A DNA stretch of 64,000 nt from Stomorhina lunata (GCA_933228675.1 OW121744.1:118844946-118908945); one strand, 5' to 3'. Positions 9,345 through 21,818 are shown, counted from the stretch's first letter. Made by a program: numbers and translations. The notes: a model not told the origin generated them from the sequence alone.

Positions 9345-11924
9345 TTAAAATTTCGGCAAACTTTTAGGTGAAATACCTTTTGAGGCACGACGATCCGGCC
9401 GATGATTTTGGGCATATGATTGTAGAGAGCAACGTCTTAAACGTTTGTCATTTTTGTTTTGCTATTTTAGAGTTGGAAAGAAATAACAAAGTGATTTTTA
9501 ATATAAAGTTTAACATAAAAAACTATAAAAAATGCATTTAATAAATTCTTAATTTTAAGATCTATGACGCACTGTGAACTTTTTTACTAAACTTAAAATC
9601 AAACAAACTATCAAAGTCCAATTATTTCTAAAGATCAAACCAATTTTGTAGCTTTATGATCCGATATATTTATTTAAAACAGGCTTTGAAAATTTTATTA
9701 ATTTTAGAATAATATCTGGTTGTTCTGAGACCAATAGGAACAAAATAAAGTACATCATCCATAGAATAGTTCGTTACGTTTACGGTTTACGTTTAAGGGC
9801 ACATGTGTCTTTACACTTAAGAAATTTTTTGAATTTTACGTTTACTGACTACCTTTAATTTCGTTTGTTAATATTTCTTTTTAAAATTATTAAATTTCGT
9901 GATCCTGAGAGTATTTCTTGCTTGATATCGTTTACCAATTCTGAAAGAAATCCACAAATTCTATATACTCTAATTTCTAACACAACTTATGAACACTCTT
10001 TTACAATTAGAGCTGCTAGATTTTGGAATAGCTTACCTATAGTTTTTCGCACTTTTATTGGAAATGTAACTACATTTAAACGAATGATTCGTAATTATGT
10101 CACTTCTTCATATTCCTAATATCTGATTTTTGGGTTCTTAACTTTAAGATTGTAATCAATTTTTATACCTATGCTTTTATTTTTGAGAGGAGTCGTAGGG
10201 TTAAGATTTATTTTAGTTTTTAATTTAAATATTTTTCTCATAGTTATTAAACTTGTAATATAATTATATTGGCCAATTAGGCTACACATATTACAAATGA
10301 ATAAAGAAATGAAAATGAAATTAGAGCCTTTTAAATATTTGCAAATATTTCAATTTCACATAAAAGCGATTTTCAGATTTTGGATAAAAAAATTTGTAAT
10401 TTAAAAAAAATATGAATTTTGTAGTCAAATTTATAAAGTTTAATGGCAAAATGCACAAAGTTGATTTTGACAAATTAACAACTTTTTTTTAAATCAAAAA
10501 TAATTATGTTTTCTTAAATCGGATTTCCATACAGCTCCTGTAATAAATACCTTTTATTTTGTATATTTTTAGAAATTAAAAGTTTAACTTTTAACTACTC
10601 TGTCCACTTTTATCCATAATGAATTGTATTTCAAAATATTATCTAATATGTTTTACATACAAATTTGATATTAATAAGATTAATAAGATTTTTTATTTAA
10701 AATTTTCAATAACTATGGAATATTTGGTCAAATGTGTATCGATTGTTACAAGACATGTCATACTAGAAAATGGTAATATATGCATGTACCTACATTAAAA
10801 CGGTTCGCCTTTCATACAAAAAGATGTTGTTTCAGTCACCCCCTAGGATTAAAGATAATGTTAAAACAATTCTATTTTTTTTTATTTTTTACCACGCCTA
10901 CAAACACCGCCCTTTAAGCATTTTCTTCAATGTGTCGCCATTTTATGTCCGATCATAACATTTTATATATCGGTGTTCGCGGCTCTGTAAGGGCTACATT
11001 TCTCTCTTTTACCAATGACCAATGTTTTAAATGTGTTTTTTTTCGAATCATTTTTCATTTCTGATTGTTTTAATTTATTTAACTTACGGTTTTATAATGC
11101 TGATTAATATCTGAAGCAGCTTTTAGAAGTAAATAGATGAAAACTAATGCAAAAAGGTAAATAATTGGTTCCGAAGTAGAGCTTTTCTTGTTGAGATTTA
11201 ATTCCTTATTTGAATGATTTTTTTGATATTTGGCCTTGGTTGATTTGTTATATTTGTTGAAACCATTTTTAGAGTTTGTAGTCTTAATAGAATATTTTGA
11301 TTTCTTGCTGCGAGATTCTATAAAGTTAGGAGAACTGCAATGGCCACTTCCACTTCCACTTCCACTACTATTTTCTACGCTTTTGTCAGTCTGGCTATTG
11401 TTTTCATTATCTAATACAGCATTAATTTTATTGGCTTCATAGTCAATCTTATATTCTTCCTTTTCACATTCAATCGTAGCTTTATCCTTTTTAAAAATAT
11501 CTATATCTTTACATATGTCTCTATGTTCCAACAGTTTGTCTAAAATTTCCAATTTGAGGTTTTCTGATACTTTAGCAAATTTTAAAAACTTTTCCTTTTC
11601 TTCATGCACTAGTTCGGTAGAATGTTTGTTTTCCACACAACTGACTAGACACTTTTGTACACTAGCCATACCCAGATAGATAGTGATAAGAACAATTATT
11701 AACCCAACAGGAACAACGTGATGATTATTATTTTGTTTGCAATTTAAGTTTCCTAGTTTTTTTGTTTGTTCTTCATTTAACTGGGATTGTTGCTCTCCTG
11801 ACACATCGCTTGAAGTATGAAATTTTGGATTTTCTAAATTAAAATGAGGTTCTATTTTTAATACTTCTGTGGTTTCACTTTCTTCAAAAATTTCTTCAGT
11901 GTCATTCTTTTTGGTATCCTCCAT
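9345..11924 (-). CDS. Two-membrane-segment protein with basic tail, unrecognised
   Basis: Exon 1 is 11924-11088 (279 codons, ATG GAG GAT) and exon 2 is 9461-9345, joined by donor ACC|GTAAGT and acceptor AAATAG|CAA in phase 0; 317 residues in all. The N-terminal ~69 residues are acidic and hydrophilic. Residues 70-89 (VVPVGLIIVLITIYLGMASV) and about 253-270 (PIIYLFALVFIYLLLKAA) look like membrane helices. The loop between them is charged, with SGSGSGSG at 187-194 and many Lys/Asn after it. The second exon adds a strongly basic tail (RLRR, RPDRRASKG). Without the splice, the frame would stop three codons after the donor (VS then TAA). A LINE relic sits in the 1.6-kb intron. I do not recognise the family; topology would put both ends on the same side of a membrane. 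Confidence 0.6.
9690..10318 (+). mobile_element. 3' fragment of a non-LTR retrotransposon (LINE)
   Basis: Frame 9901-10116 reads SERNPQILYTLISNTTYEHS then FTIRAARFWNSLP, the end block shared by many LINE ORF2 proteins (family form: F..RA.R.WNSLP). It stops at 10117-10119, and about 200 bases later ends with AATAAAGAAATGAAAATGAAA-type A-rich repeats, a typical LINE 3' tail. The sequence upstream is frameshifted. It lies in the intron of the minus-strand membrane-protein gene, opposite to its transcription. Confidence 0.7.
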
Positions 11925-12711
11925 CTTGCAATTGACTTGGCTTTTACTTTTTCTGCAGCAAGAAAAAGGTATTTTCTAATATGCTTTTCTTTGTATACAT
12001 ATGTATGTATGTACATGCGCATCTAAGTATACATATGTATGTACAGATATTTATGATTTTCTGTAGGAAAATAACTGTTTCAAACAAACAGTGTTACCAA
12101 AAGTATATAATTTTATGAATTGAAAAGTTTTAAAATTGTCACTTATTTCTTCATGATTAGTAATCAGATACGATTATATCAGTTACCATTCCTGAATGCA
12201 TAGTAATATGTACTATTGTATATAGCATCTCTCTGTTATCCTTGACTCCCAGCGGAGCATAGGGCCTCTTTTTATATAGGATATTGCCCAATATTTTTTT
12301 TTTTTGCTTCGAACACTATGTTAACACTGATTACAATTTAAATTACCTATCAGATTAAAAGTTTATTTTGGAAAATCAATATCAAGAAAGTATTATTAAA
12401 AAAATATGAAATACTATATAGCAAATGCTTGTCATCTAATATACCTACATATTTATATAAAATGAATTGTACATTTTGATGTTACCACTAACCGCGGATA
12501 TGTGTGGACCGAGATTAGGATACGTTGGGAGTGGTCTGTGGATGATTTGCACGATATCGGCCCAGTGGTTACCAAGATATGGAATTTAGATTTTCCTATA
12601 TCGTTGTTATTGTCGTAATGTGTACAATGACATTCGGTCTTGCTTTACTTCTGTTGGCCTATATATATATATTTATATATTTTAAAAGACAAAACTAAAA
12701 ATTTGGTAATA
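11925..12711. other. Gene-free stretch with a GC-richer block
   Basis: Mostly AT-rich with an ACAT microsatellite near 12000. Bases 12240-12270 and 12490-12655 are clearly richer in GC than the surroundings and are open in frames on both strands, but no splice sites or motif make a gene model. It could be an old transposon remnant; unassigned. Confidence 0.4.
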
Positions 12712-13344
12712 TCCCAGTAAAAAATATATGGATTAATCCATAATCGAGCAACAAAGGAGTAATAACTTGTTCATCCATTTGGAGTAATAAGCGAGCTATC
12801 GAAACTTTTTATTTTGTTTTGTTGTTTATGCCTCGCTTAATACTCCAAATGGATCAACAAGGGATGCATCAGTTAGTTTGTTTTTCTTTGACATAACAAA
12901 AAATATTTTGTTCAAATTAAATTGGTATGGATCAAAAAATACAATGTTTTTTACTTTTTTTATTTCGGTAATTGGTGAATTTTTAATTGCATGTTTTAAA
13001 TAATGTATTACGCGTTGTCTTTTCTTTAATTTTCTTGCAGAAGCACTTAAAGACACGTTTCCAATATAAATAAAAATTAATATTTTCTGATTTTTGTAAA
13101 AACCAAATTTTTATTTTATATGAATGTTTACTCCCTTTATGCTCCTTTAGGAGACAAAAACGATTACTCCCTCTGTCGTCATTTTCAAGACTAAAGGGAG
13201 TACTCCATAAGGAGCTTAAAAGGAGTACTCGTGTCTGCGGACATGCTGTGTTAAAAATCCTATGAGTTTCGGAGTTTTATGGAGTAATCCATTACTCGCA
13301 AAGGAGCGCTCCAAGAGTATGATCCTATCCTATTTTTTACTGGG
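12712..13344. mobile_element. 633-bp inverted-repeat transposon with CCCAGTAAAAAATA ends
   Basis: The left end CCCAGTAAAAAATA is exactly complementary to the right end TATTTTTTACTGGG. Subterminal palindromes (TGGATTAATCCA near the left, TGGATTACTCCA near the right) and repeated GGAGTAAT words mark it as a structured element. The only long frame (12826-13056, minus) has no early ATG and no transposase motif. A paralogous, uninterrupted copy of the insertion site at 13613-13735 confirms the boundaries. Confidence 0.75.
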
Positions 13345-13735
13345 ATGTATTAAAGGAAATACAAGTGACCAGAAATTTTAGCAAGATCAATATTAAAAAA
13401 AAAATAGTTTTGTAACGTAGAAATTTAATGAAAACAATAGCATAGTTTAAGGCTTAAACATACATAGTTTAACTGATAATACATTTTTTTATGAAAAATT
13501 GTGTATAAACAATTTTTGTATTAATAAATCCTAAAACTATTCTTTTGTTTTTATCCAAGCATTTCACAGCATTTCGTTGAAGTTCTCTGCTCTTGCTTCA
13601 ATTTCTTTCTAAGTCGAAACTAAAAATTTCGTAATTTTAAGGGAAATCCAGTCGACTAGAAATTTAGCAAGATTAATATTTAAATAAAAAGTATTGTACA
13701 ATAAAAATGAACTGAAAACAAAAGCATTACGTGGC
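13345..13735. repeat. Duplicated host sequence giving an empty-site copy
   Basis: Sequence on either side of the 12712-13344 element (AAACTAAAAATTTGG... and ...GGAAATACAAGTGACCAGAA) is contiguous at 13617-13735 as AAACTAAAAATTTCG...GGGAAATCCAGTCGACTAGA, and continues to match for about 100 bp. Confidence 0.75.
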
Positions 13736-13969
13736 CTGTTCAAGAGTTGGCATTCTAAATGGAAAAACGAAAAATGTTGTGTATCCAAATGTATTAGTTA
13801 AAATAAGATCTCAAAAATAAAACAATTTTTTTTTAAATTTTATGTAAACAAAGCTAGAACTTTTTATTCCTTTTACGTTTATGGTGCAAAATTTTGTTTT
13901 AACGTTTCCTCTTCAACGACTTGAAAATGCAAATTTTCTATCTATAAAATGTTGAATTTTATTTTAATA

Positions 13970-14300
13970 CCCTTCACCACTTTAGGTGGAAAGGGTATAT
14001 CAGGTTTGCGATGTGTTTGTACATTTTGAATAAAATCGGATCATGATTCCTAAAATCAGTGCACCAAATTTAGTAGGGATCGGCCCGATCCGTTTTTTAA
14101 CCAGTCACTTAAATATCCCAAAAATTACAAAAACTCTTTTAAAAATAAAGATAATCGAATAATTTTGCTAAATCTTTGCAGAAATTAGTTTTCTATTAAC
14201 ATAAATTAATAAGAAATTTCGTGACAATCGGACATTTGACCATAGCACCCATATCAGACCCTTTGCCGAAAAAGTTACCTAAATCTGGAAATATTATTGC
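13970..14300 (+). repeat. Dispersed repeat with AATACCCTTCACC head
   Basis: Starts AATACCCTTCACCACTTTAG and GTGGAAAGGGTATATC, a head seen in many dispersed fly repeats, followed by ATCGGACATTTGACCATAG-type sequence. A related TACCC word occurs near 16361. No coding capacity. Confidence 0.45.
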
Positions 14301-14324
14301 TGTAATAAAAAATTAAGTGTAGAT

Positions 14325-14583
14325 ACATATCGCACTTGATCAACAAGAGGGTATTAACTCAAAATTTTTAAATTTTCAGTAGAGTCAAAAAACTATTTTA
14401 TTTTACTACTACTTTCATATAAGGAAGAGGGGTAAAACTGTAGTTTTTTTGGTGAAATTATAGTGAGAATGATGTCAGATTTTTACAGTGGGTAGATAAG
14501 ACTACTACACATCAATTTCTTTAAAAAATTGAATATTTAAAAATTTTGAGTTAATACCCTCTTGTTGAACAAGTGCGATATGT
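14325..14583. mobile_element. MITE family C, copy 2
   Basis: Long inverted ends: ACATATCGCACTTGATCAAC on the left and ACATATCGCACTTGTTCAAC as the right-end complement, continuing to about 50 bp through AAGAGGGTATTAACTCAAAA. 259 bp, non-coding. It ends about 100 bp past the stop codon of the GPCR gene and could lie in its 3' UTR. Confidence 0.85.
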
Positions 14584-14688
14584 TTCTAAGAATTAAAACT
14601 TGTAAAGTTGTTGGCTTGACCGGCCATAAAATGTTCTTACTTATTTCCCACTCTGGTGTTGTAGTGTCGACTTTAAAAGATTTCTTTA

Positions 14689-17345
14689 TTAGATTTCAAA
14701 ATAAAATGAAGCATTATCAAATGTTTTTTTTAGATTTGCAACAAATATAACAGAAACATTAAACTCTTGTTTCTGATCCTTAACATTATTTGTTGCGTGT
14801 TCTGCTCCAGTATCTTGGCAATGCTTACAGTGCCGTTTTGAATCAGTAGTACACTCTGAACCCTTATGATGTATTCCATTTTGGCTATGGTGATTTCTAT
14901 CCAGCTTTTCAGATGTAAAACATTTACTCCAACATTTAGCAAGTGCAATAAAACCCATTAGATGACAGCATTTGTCGGATGCTCCTTTTAGACAACTGAA
15001 AAATTCTGGTAAAAAAGATGGATTTATAACAGCATAAACTATTATGTTCATGCTGAGTTGTATAGCATTTAATGTGATACATATTACTTCTAAACGTTGC
15101 ATATTTTTTAAATTTACTTTAGATACATCCCCGCCGTAAAGTAGATTAACTATACTTTTGCGAGAAGTCAAGTGAGCGGGTAATTCTCCTATTAAATATA
15201 GGCTTATGACAATTATTATGGTGACCGTTAATTTCATTTGGTGCTAGAAAAAACAAGGGCAAGGTAAATTATAATTTAAACTCAGAATAAATTAGTGTAT
15301 TTGCCAATATTTTTTACAATGTTCTTATTGATTTGTTATTTGACAGGTTAGTTAATTTCGTCGAATTTCCTATATTGTGTAGTTTTAGAAAAATATTATG
15401 TTTGTTCCCGTACTTTAACGAAACAATCCAAACTTACTTAAACGTGTTCCCGTACAAAATTTGTAATACAAATTGTTTTTTTTTTGTTGTTGTTTTTGTA
15501 CGGGAACAAACATATTATTATGTATGTATTTATATATATTATATGCCTTTGTTTACCCTGTATCGATTCTGTCCATTTTTAATGTTTGCATTTGAATTAT
15601 TTTGGCATTTTTTACTTTGTTGAGTCCATTTCCAAAAAGCAATTAAAATAGCAGCATTTCCTAACATTAGAAATATGGCAGGCAATAATGTTAGAAGAAT
15701 GAAAGTAAACCAATTATGGATCATATAATACCTGAAAATAATATTAAAAAAAAAATATATTTTTATAGGTACAAAAAATATTTTTTATTCATCTTTGTAT
15801 TTACATACATACATATATACTAATATACATAGGATTATTTTATTGTCATAAATTAACAAATACATAATTGCAAATTTAAATATTTTTTTTAAACATTTCT
15901 TTTATTTTTGTTTGGCAACTTTTTTTCGTATCTTATCTAATATACGAAATTACATTAATTTATAACGGCAATAAACCTTTAAGGCAACAACACAAATCCA
16001 TTACCGTTATTCAATCGAATTTCCTCTTCAATATTTTACAATAACAAATACAGTTCATATTATTATAAAAATAATTTGTGGAAATTTAACAATTTACTTT
16101 TTATATGAATGTAGTAAAAAAATTTAAAAGAAGTGAAATTTAAAATATATGTACATTTAACAACTTTTCAAAATATCAAAATTGGCATAGCACAATCCTA
16201 TAGAGTATAAAAAACTAAAAGGGAGCGTATATTTATTTTTCGCTAAGCCGCGATGAAGTTTCGAATTTTTTTTTTATATATTTAAGCTATTTCGGTCATT
16301 GGGACTTATATGGGACTTAGGGTGGAATGTGGAACAATTTTCAATGCGTTACTTATAATACCCTTTCGACCTATGGTGGTTAATGAAAACCCTTACCGTA
16401 ACTAAAAATATACCGTCGCCCCAAAAACCTCAACAAATCAAAATTAGATTTTTTATGATTCTAGTACAAAAGGTCAAAAACATGTTCCCTCAAAATTTTT
16501 GACTTCTATGGAAGGTTTTTTTTCACATTATTTGATGTATATCAACAGTATTTATCACAGAGGGCTTTAATTTTGTTTCTTTTTTACGACACTATGTGAA
16601 ATTTTTTAATGAAATGGTTTTCATTTTATTTAGTTTTTTTTGCTGCATTTTAGGTAACGATATATGTACTTATGTACAAGATATATACACATACTTACTT
16701 TGAAAAATAGAATTTCGTTGCTTCAAATGTACCATCATCATTTACAACAAATACAAAAAAATACGGAATATTTACAAAAATGGCCAATAAAATCACAATT
16801 AAAATCATTCTTCTAGCCACAATTCGTCTACAAAACTTAGGTGTTCCATTCGGTATGCCCCAACGCAAATAAATAAAACGATCCAAACTGACGCATGCCA
16901 ATATAAGGTTAGCAGCTCCTGTAGTCATACTAAATAAGGGGGTTTGCCACTGAAAATCATAAGCCATCCAACGAGTGCTTAAATGCAGAAAACTACGCGA
17001 CAAAGCTGTTAATGTAATTAGAATGCATGATATACAATCTAGCCAAGATAGAGCGGCTAAATAGCTGAAGGCGGATGGTGTCATTTTGGGTCTCATAAAG
17101 ACAATTGCATTTATAAAATTTGCACATAAACCAAAAAATGCCAATGAGGGCACCACAAAAGCATATATGACAAATTCCAAGGCCGTCAATTCACTGCGAC
17201 GCCAAATACAGTCCGTTGGTTCTGAAGACTCTTCACTGTAGAAATCAGAGGTATCAAAGACTTGTATTTCGGATGAATTGTTGGCGGATCTGACACTTAA
17301 TATCGTAGCCAATTGTACAACTGCGACATTTTCTACACATTGCAT
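14689..17345 (-). CDS. Orphan rhodopsin-class (class A) GPCR, FMRFamide-receptor-like
   Basis: Three exons: 17345-16699, 15731-15557, 15243-14689; 458 residues. Donors GTAAGT (16698) and GTAAAC (15556) and acceptors TTTTCAG|G and TTTTCTAG|CAC keep phase (split Lys at the first junction). Seven helices can be placed: TM1 with GLCANFINAIVF, TM2 with ALSWLDC, TM3 ending SLDRFIYL (a DRF version of the DRY switch), TM4 ending IPYFFVFVV, TM5 in exon 2, TM6 with ELPAHL instead of CWxP, and TM7 with NIIVYAVINPSF in place of NPxxY. The N..IY form of TM7 and a proline-aromatic TM4 end are seen in the FMRFamide-receptor group. Ligand unknown. The C-terminal tail is His/Cys-rich. A family-B MITE sits in intron 2. 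Confidence 0.8.
15399..15512. mobile_element. MITE family B, copy 2, in GPCR intron 2
   Basis: Ends TGTTTGTTCCCGTAC and GTACGGGAACAAACA are exact inverted repeats; TATTA flanks both sides and may be the target duplication. It shares TGTTCCCGTACTTTAACGAA with copy 1 (6997-7144), but the right side has lost the inner part of the repeat. Confidence 0.8.
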
Positions 17346-20049
17346 GCTCTTAGACCTTTAACTTCAAAATATTATTTGTTCCTTTTGTCTTTTTTCTAAA
17401 AAGTTTGAGAACAAAGCTTTGCATTCGTTATGATTAAACACTACTAGTGCTAGTTTGTTTAGCAACTGCTTTTCCTTATATTAACTTGTTTCTGTTTTGC
17501 ATAGACCGTTACATTATCACTTCTTCTGCATATGTAGATATTAATTTTCTGATATAAAAATAAATTGCTTTATCAATAAACGAATTGCGCCATTTTTACG
17601 ACACCTTTTAGTTCGTTTTTACCAAGTATAGAAACATTACAGCTGTTGTTCTATTAGCTTTTATATATAAGAAATGTGAAACTGGGTGAAATCAAAATTT
17701 TTTGAAAAAAAATACGAATTTTGAACCTCATCATCTTCGATTTTGATGAAATTTTTTATATACATACATTCTTCTAGCTACAATTTTTAAATTTCTTTAA
17801 AAATTTTAATTTCGCTTTGGTTGAGATTTTGGTTGAGCCGTTGAAAGTTCATATTTTTAAAACATGCCTATAACTTTTAATGGGGTTATCGGAGTTCATC
17901 GTACGCTCTGTAGTTTCATGTTCTTTTTATTTCAAAATTTAATCATGTATTGAAGAACAAGATAGATAAATTATGTCCTTTACTTAAGGATATTAAAAAA
18001 GCATATGTTCCATTCTTTATTCTTCTCTCAAATGGATCATAGGGTTGATAAACAAAATATTAAAACCAAAAACAGTAAGCCTATCGCGAAATAATATATT
18101 TTTTGTAAAACAACTAAATATTATTTCAGTACAAATTTTCATTAATTTTTTACAACCAAACGCCCATTTTTTTTTTTTTTTGGCTTTTATTTTTTGATGA
18201 CAACACTGGAAACTATATTTGAGAGAATGATAACAAAAACGGAAGATATGCTTTTTGAGATATCCTTGAGTCAGGAATATAATTGATCTTACTTGTTCTC
18301 CAATACATGAAAATAATTAAAAGAACATGGACATACGCTGAAATATGTATGAACCCAATTTCATTAAAATCTAATAACCGTTTTAAAAGTATATAAAATT
18401 GGTATGTATGTGTTTTGAAAAAATCTTGAAAAAAAAACTTTAAACCGCGCCATAAAATTTTAAGAAAAGTGAAGTTCAAAATTTTGAAGAACTTTAAAAA
18501 TTGTATGAGTATGTATAGTAAAATGTTTTTTTACAAGTTTTTACAAAGTCTACTTTTACATTAGTCAGGTTTGGCTTATCAAGTCTTGAATTTGTATGAG
18601 AAAAAACTGACAGAATTAAAATTTAGCAAACCTGACCGTACTATCAAGTTTACGAAAATTTTGAAAATTTGTATGAAATTTAAGGAAAATAAAATGAAAA
18701 CTGATAAAGAAAATGTTTGTGTGTGAACGTGAATGTAGGTTTCACACCTGATTCGTGTGAAACGGGACAAAGCCTTATTTATAGTAAAATGTTTTTTATA
18801 CGTTTTTAGGAGAGACAAATACATTTTACAAAGCCTTATTTCTCCCGAAACAAGTAAAATATCGATATACGGTTGATTTGTAATGCGTTGTAAATAAAAG
18901 TTTCAAACTGTGTAATACAAAAATTTAAACTTTTTTTCATAAGTTTTAAAATAAAAATATAGAAAAAATGTTCTGAAATTGCTAAAATAATTTTTCTCTT
19001 GATTATCTCCCGTGGAGACCCATAATAAGAACATGGCAAAAAAAGTAACACAGGGTTTTTTATCCAGAATTCTTTTTTTCTTTATGCTAGTCATTTTTAA
19101 AAACTCTTGTATTGACAACTCTGGAGACGGGCGTAAAAATACAACAGAATTTAATAATCCCGAAAGCGAAAATTTATTTTAATTTTCGGATTAAAAACCG
19201 TAAATTGTTCCTTTTTGTTTTCTTTTTAGTTTATTTAGTAGTTCGTATCACGCCGCAAAAGTAAGTTGTTTTCTCTAATTGCTTCATTTGCATAGACATT
19301 TATTTATGAAATAGGTGCGTACATATGTCATGTATATTTAAATGTTTACATACGTATGTATGTATATGTAATTTAATAATCATAACTTGTTGGAAATGTA
19401 ATCAGTTTTCTTTATGAATTTGGATGTATACCTATAGCTGTTTTGGAAAATATAGTTAAATTACGTAATAACGTGAAGTTTTTCCTTCATTTAGTTTTGA
19501 ATGTATTGTTTTTTTCTCTTTTGGGAATACCTAAAAATTTACGACTGGCTCCGCTTGTTTTATGTATGGATCTAGGTTTTTAATTTTGATACTTGTAATG
19601 ATATTACAAGTCAATTGTGCTTCTTGCTAATAGTTTTGATTTGGACCTAACAATAACTGGAAACTATTTGAAATGTGTAGTATTTTTTTTTTAGTTTAAA
19701 CTTTAATGTTTTTTTTTATAACATCCAAACCAAAATATATCCAATAAAAAAAGTTTAAAGCCCTATGATAGAAAATATAATTAATTAGTTTAAAAGTAAT
19801 TTTTGGGCAGCTCTTTGATTTGTAAGTAGCTAAATATTTTCCTAAAAGACAATTCCAACAATGTCCAATATGATTCCTTTCCAGAAAATGGAAAAATAAT
19901 GAAAGAGACTCTTAATGTTGCTTTTATAAAAAAGAAATACTTATTGCTTGCGATAATAAACAGACAAAATTTATTATTTTAATCATTATAGATTCTATTG
20001 CTGTTCCATTTTGTACATTCCAATATAATAGTATAGACTATAAGTAGAA
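17346..20049. other. Gene-free stretch between GPCR and amidase genes
   Basis: No supported gene. It contains GAAACTGGGTGAAATC near 17675, resembling the inner end of the AGGGTGGG element at 57095, and short internal duplications such as ACAAAGCCTTATTT near 18770 and 18828. The last few hundred bases before 20050 probably hold the amidase promoter and leader; no TATA box is clear. Confidence 0.45.
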
Positions 20050-21818
20050 ATGTCAGATACAAGTGCATTTACAAACCATCAACCAACTATCAATAGGATG
20101 AAAGAAAATGTCAAATATGCAAAGCCATCGTTGGCAACGATAATAGAAAGCTGGGGATTTCGTTTATTAAATATAATTGCAAGATTTATATTTCAATTAA
20201 TATACGGATTTAAAGGGCAAACTATGCCAGCCATTACAGACCCAATTCTGTTAGAATCTGCAAGTTCATTAGCTCGGAAGATCAGAAGGCAAGAGGTAAG
20301 TAAAACCATGAATAAAGAGCTCGCAATTAAATACCAATGACATCGCATTTATGTTACAGCTGACAAGTGTTCAAGTTTTGGAATCATTTATCAATCGCAT
20401 TAAACTTGTAAATCCTTTACTGAATTGCGTAGTTGATGAGCGTTTCAAGGATGCGATGAAAGACGCTCAAGAGGCGGATGATTTGATTAAATCTGGAACA
20501 ATATCTGAAGAGGAATTGGCAGAGCAGAAACCATTCTTGGGAGTTCCAATATCTACTAAGGATTGTATTGCTGTTAAGGGTATACATATAAAGAAAAACA
20601 ATTAAGACATAATTTCCTAATAGTGATTTTTCAGGTTTATTGCACACTTCAGGACTATATCAACGACGAAATATGAGAGCCGAAAAAAATGCCGAAGCAA
20701 TTGAATTGATGCGTCAGGCAGGAGCTATTCCATTTGCATTGACTAATGTTTCAGAAGTTTGTATGTGGTGGGAAAGTAACAATACTGTACACGGAAGGAG
20801 TCGTAATCCGTACGATACTAACCGCATTGTTGGTGGTTCTAGTGGTGGTGAGGGATGCATACAGGCGGCCGCTGCTTCACCCTTTGGATTGGGTTCAGAT
20901 ATTGGTGGCTCCATTCGCATGCCCGCCTTTTTCAATGGAATTTTTGGGCATAAACCCTCAAAGTTTGTGGTATCTAACGAAGGACAATTTCCGATCCCAT
21001 TTTCTGAGGAACAAAATTCTTTCCTTGGTATTGGTCCCATGGTAAGACATGCTGAAGATTTGAAGCCTGTATTAAAAATAATAGCAGGCAAGAAAGCATC
21101 TATATTGAATCTTGATGAACCAGTTGATTTAAACAAAATAAAATTCTTTTACCAAGAGAGCGACGGTGGTGGTCGGTTAGTCTCTCCTGTAGATAAGGAT
21201 ATAATAAATGGTCTGCATCGGGTTGCTGAACACTTGCGAAATAAGTATCAGACTTCTGTAGAACAAGTTGCGTTTCATCAATTCCGTCAATCAGCTACAA
21301 TATGGTTTGCAAATATGAAAGACGACTCTGGTTTAGGTTTCGAACATCAATTGGGAAATTTGAAATATGCCATTAACCCATATACTGAATTATTAAAGTG
21401 GTTTATAGGCACATCCAAGCATACCTTTATTGGACTGCTCACTGCTATTTTGGATAAATCCCAATGCCAATATGGATCACCAAAATATTATCACTTGGTT
21501 AAGAAACGAAATGAATTACGCGAAGAAATGGAAAAACTTCTTGGTAATAACGGGGTTCTCATATATCCAACGCATCCCACCGTAGCCCCTTACCATAATG
21601 AGCCCCTTATAAGACCTATTAATTTTTCTTATACTGGCATTATAAATGTTTTAGGATTTCCAGCAACTTCTGTCCCATTGGGTGACCTGGGTTCAGAAGG
21701 ATTGCCTATAGGCGTTCAGGTAATAGCTAACATTAATCAGGATCGTCTATGTTTGGCTGTTGCAGAAGAACTTGAGAAGGCTTTTGGTGGCTGGTCGAGG
21801 CCAGCGATAAACATTTAG
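20050..21818 (+). CDS. FAAH2: Fatty-acid amide hydrolase 2-type amidase
   Basis: Exons 20050-20295, 20360-20579 and 20635-21818 give 549 residues. Both introns are GT-AG and about 60 bp; phase is kept (0, then 1). The amidase-signature triad is complete: Lys149 (PISTKDC), cis-Ser224 in GGSSGGEG and nucleophile Ser248 in GSDIGGSIRMP; the spacing equals that of mammalian FAAH (K142/S217/S241). An N-terminal hydrophobic segment (about 37-55, FRLLNIIARFIFQLIYGF) is the likely membrane anchor, as in FAAH2. The enzyme class hydrolyses fatty-acid amides. MWWES and HKPSKF.VSNEG are further family blocks. No damage is visible and length is normal. Substrate in flies is not established from sequence. 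Confidence 0.93.

Noticed and set aside
20714..21136. Long minus-strand frame opposite the amidase
   Set aside because: It is a shadow of the conserved amidase exon.
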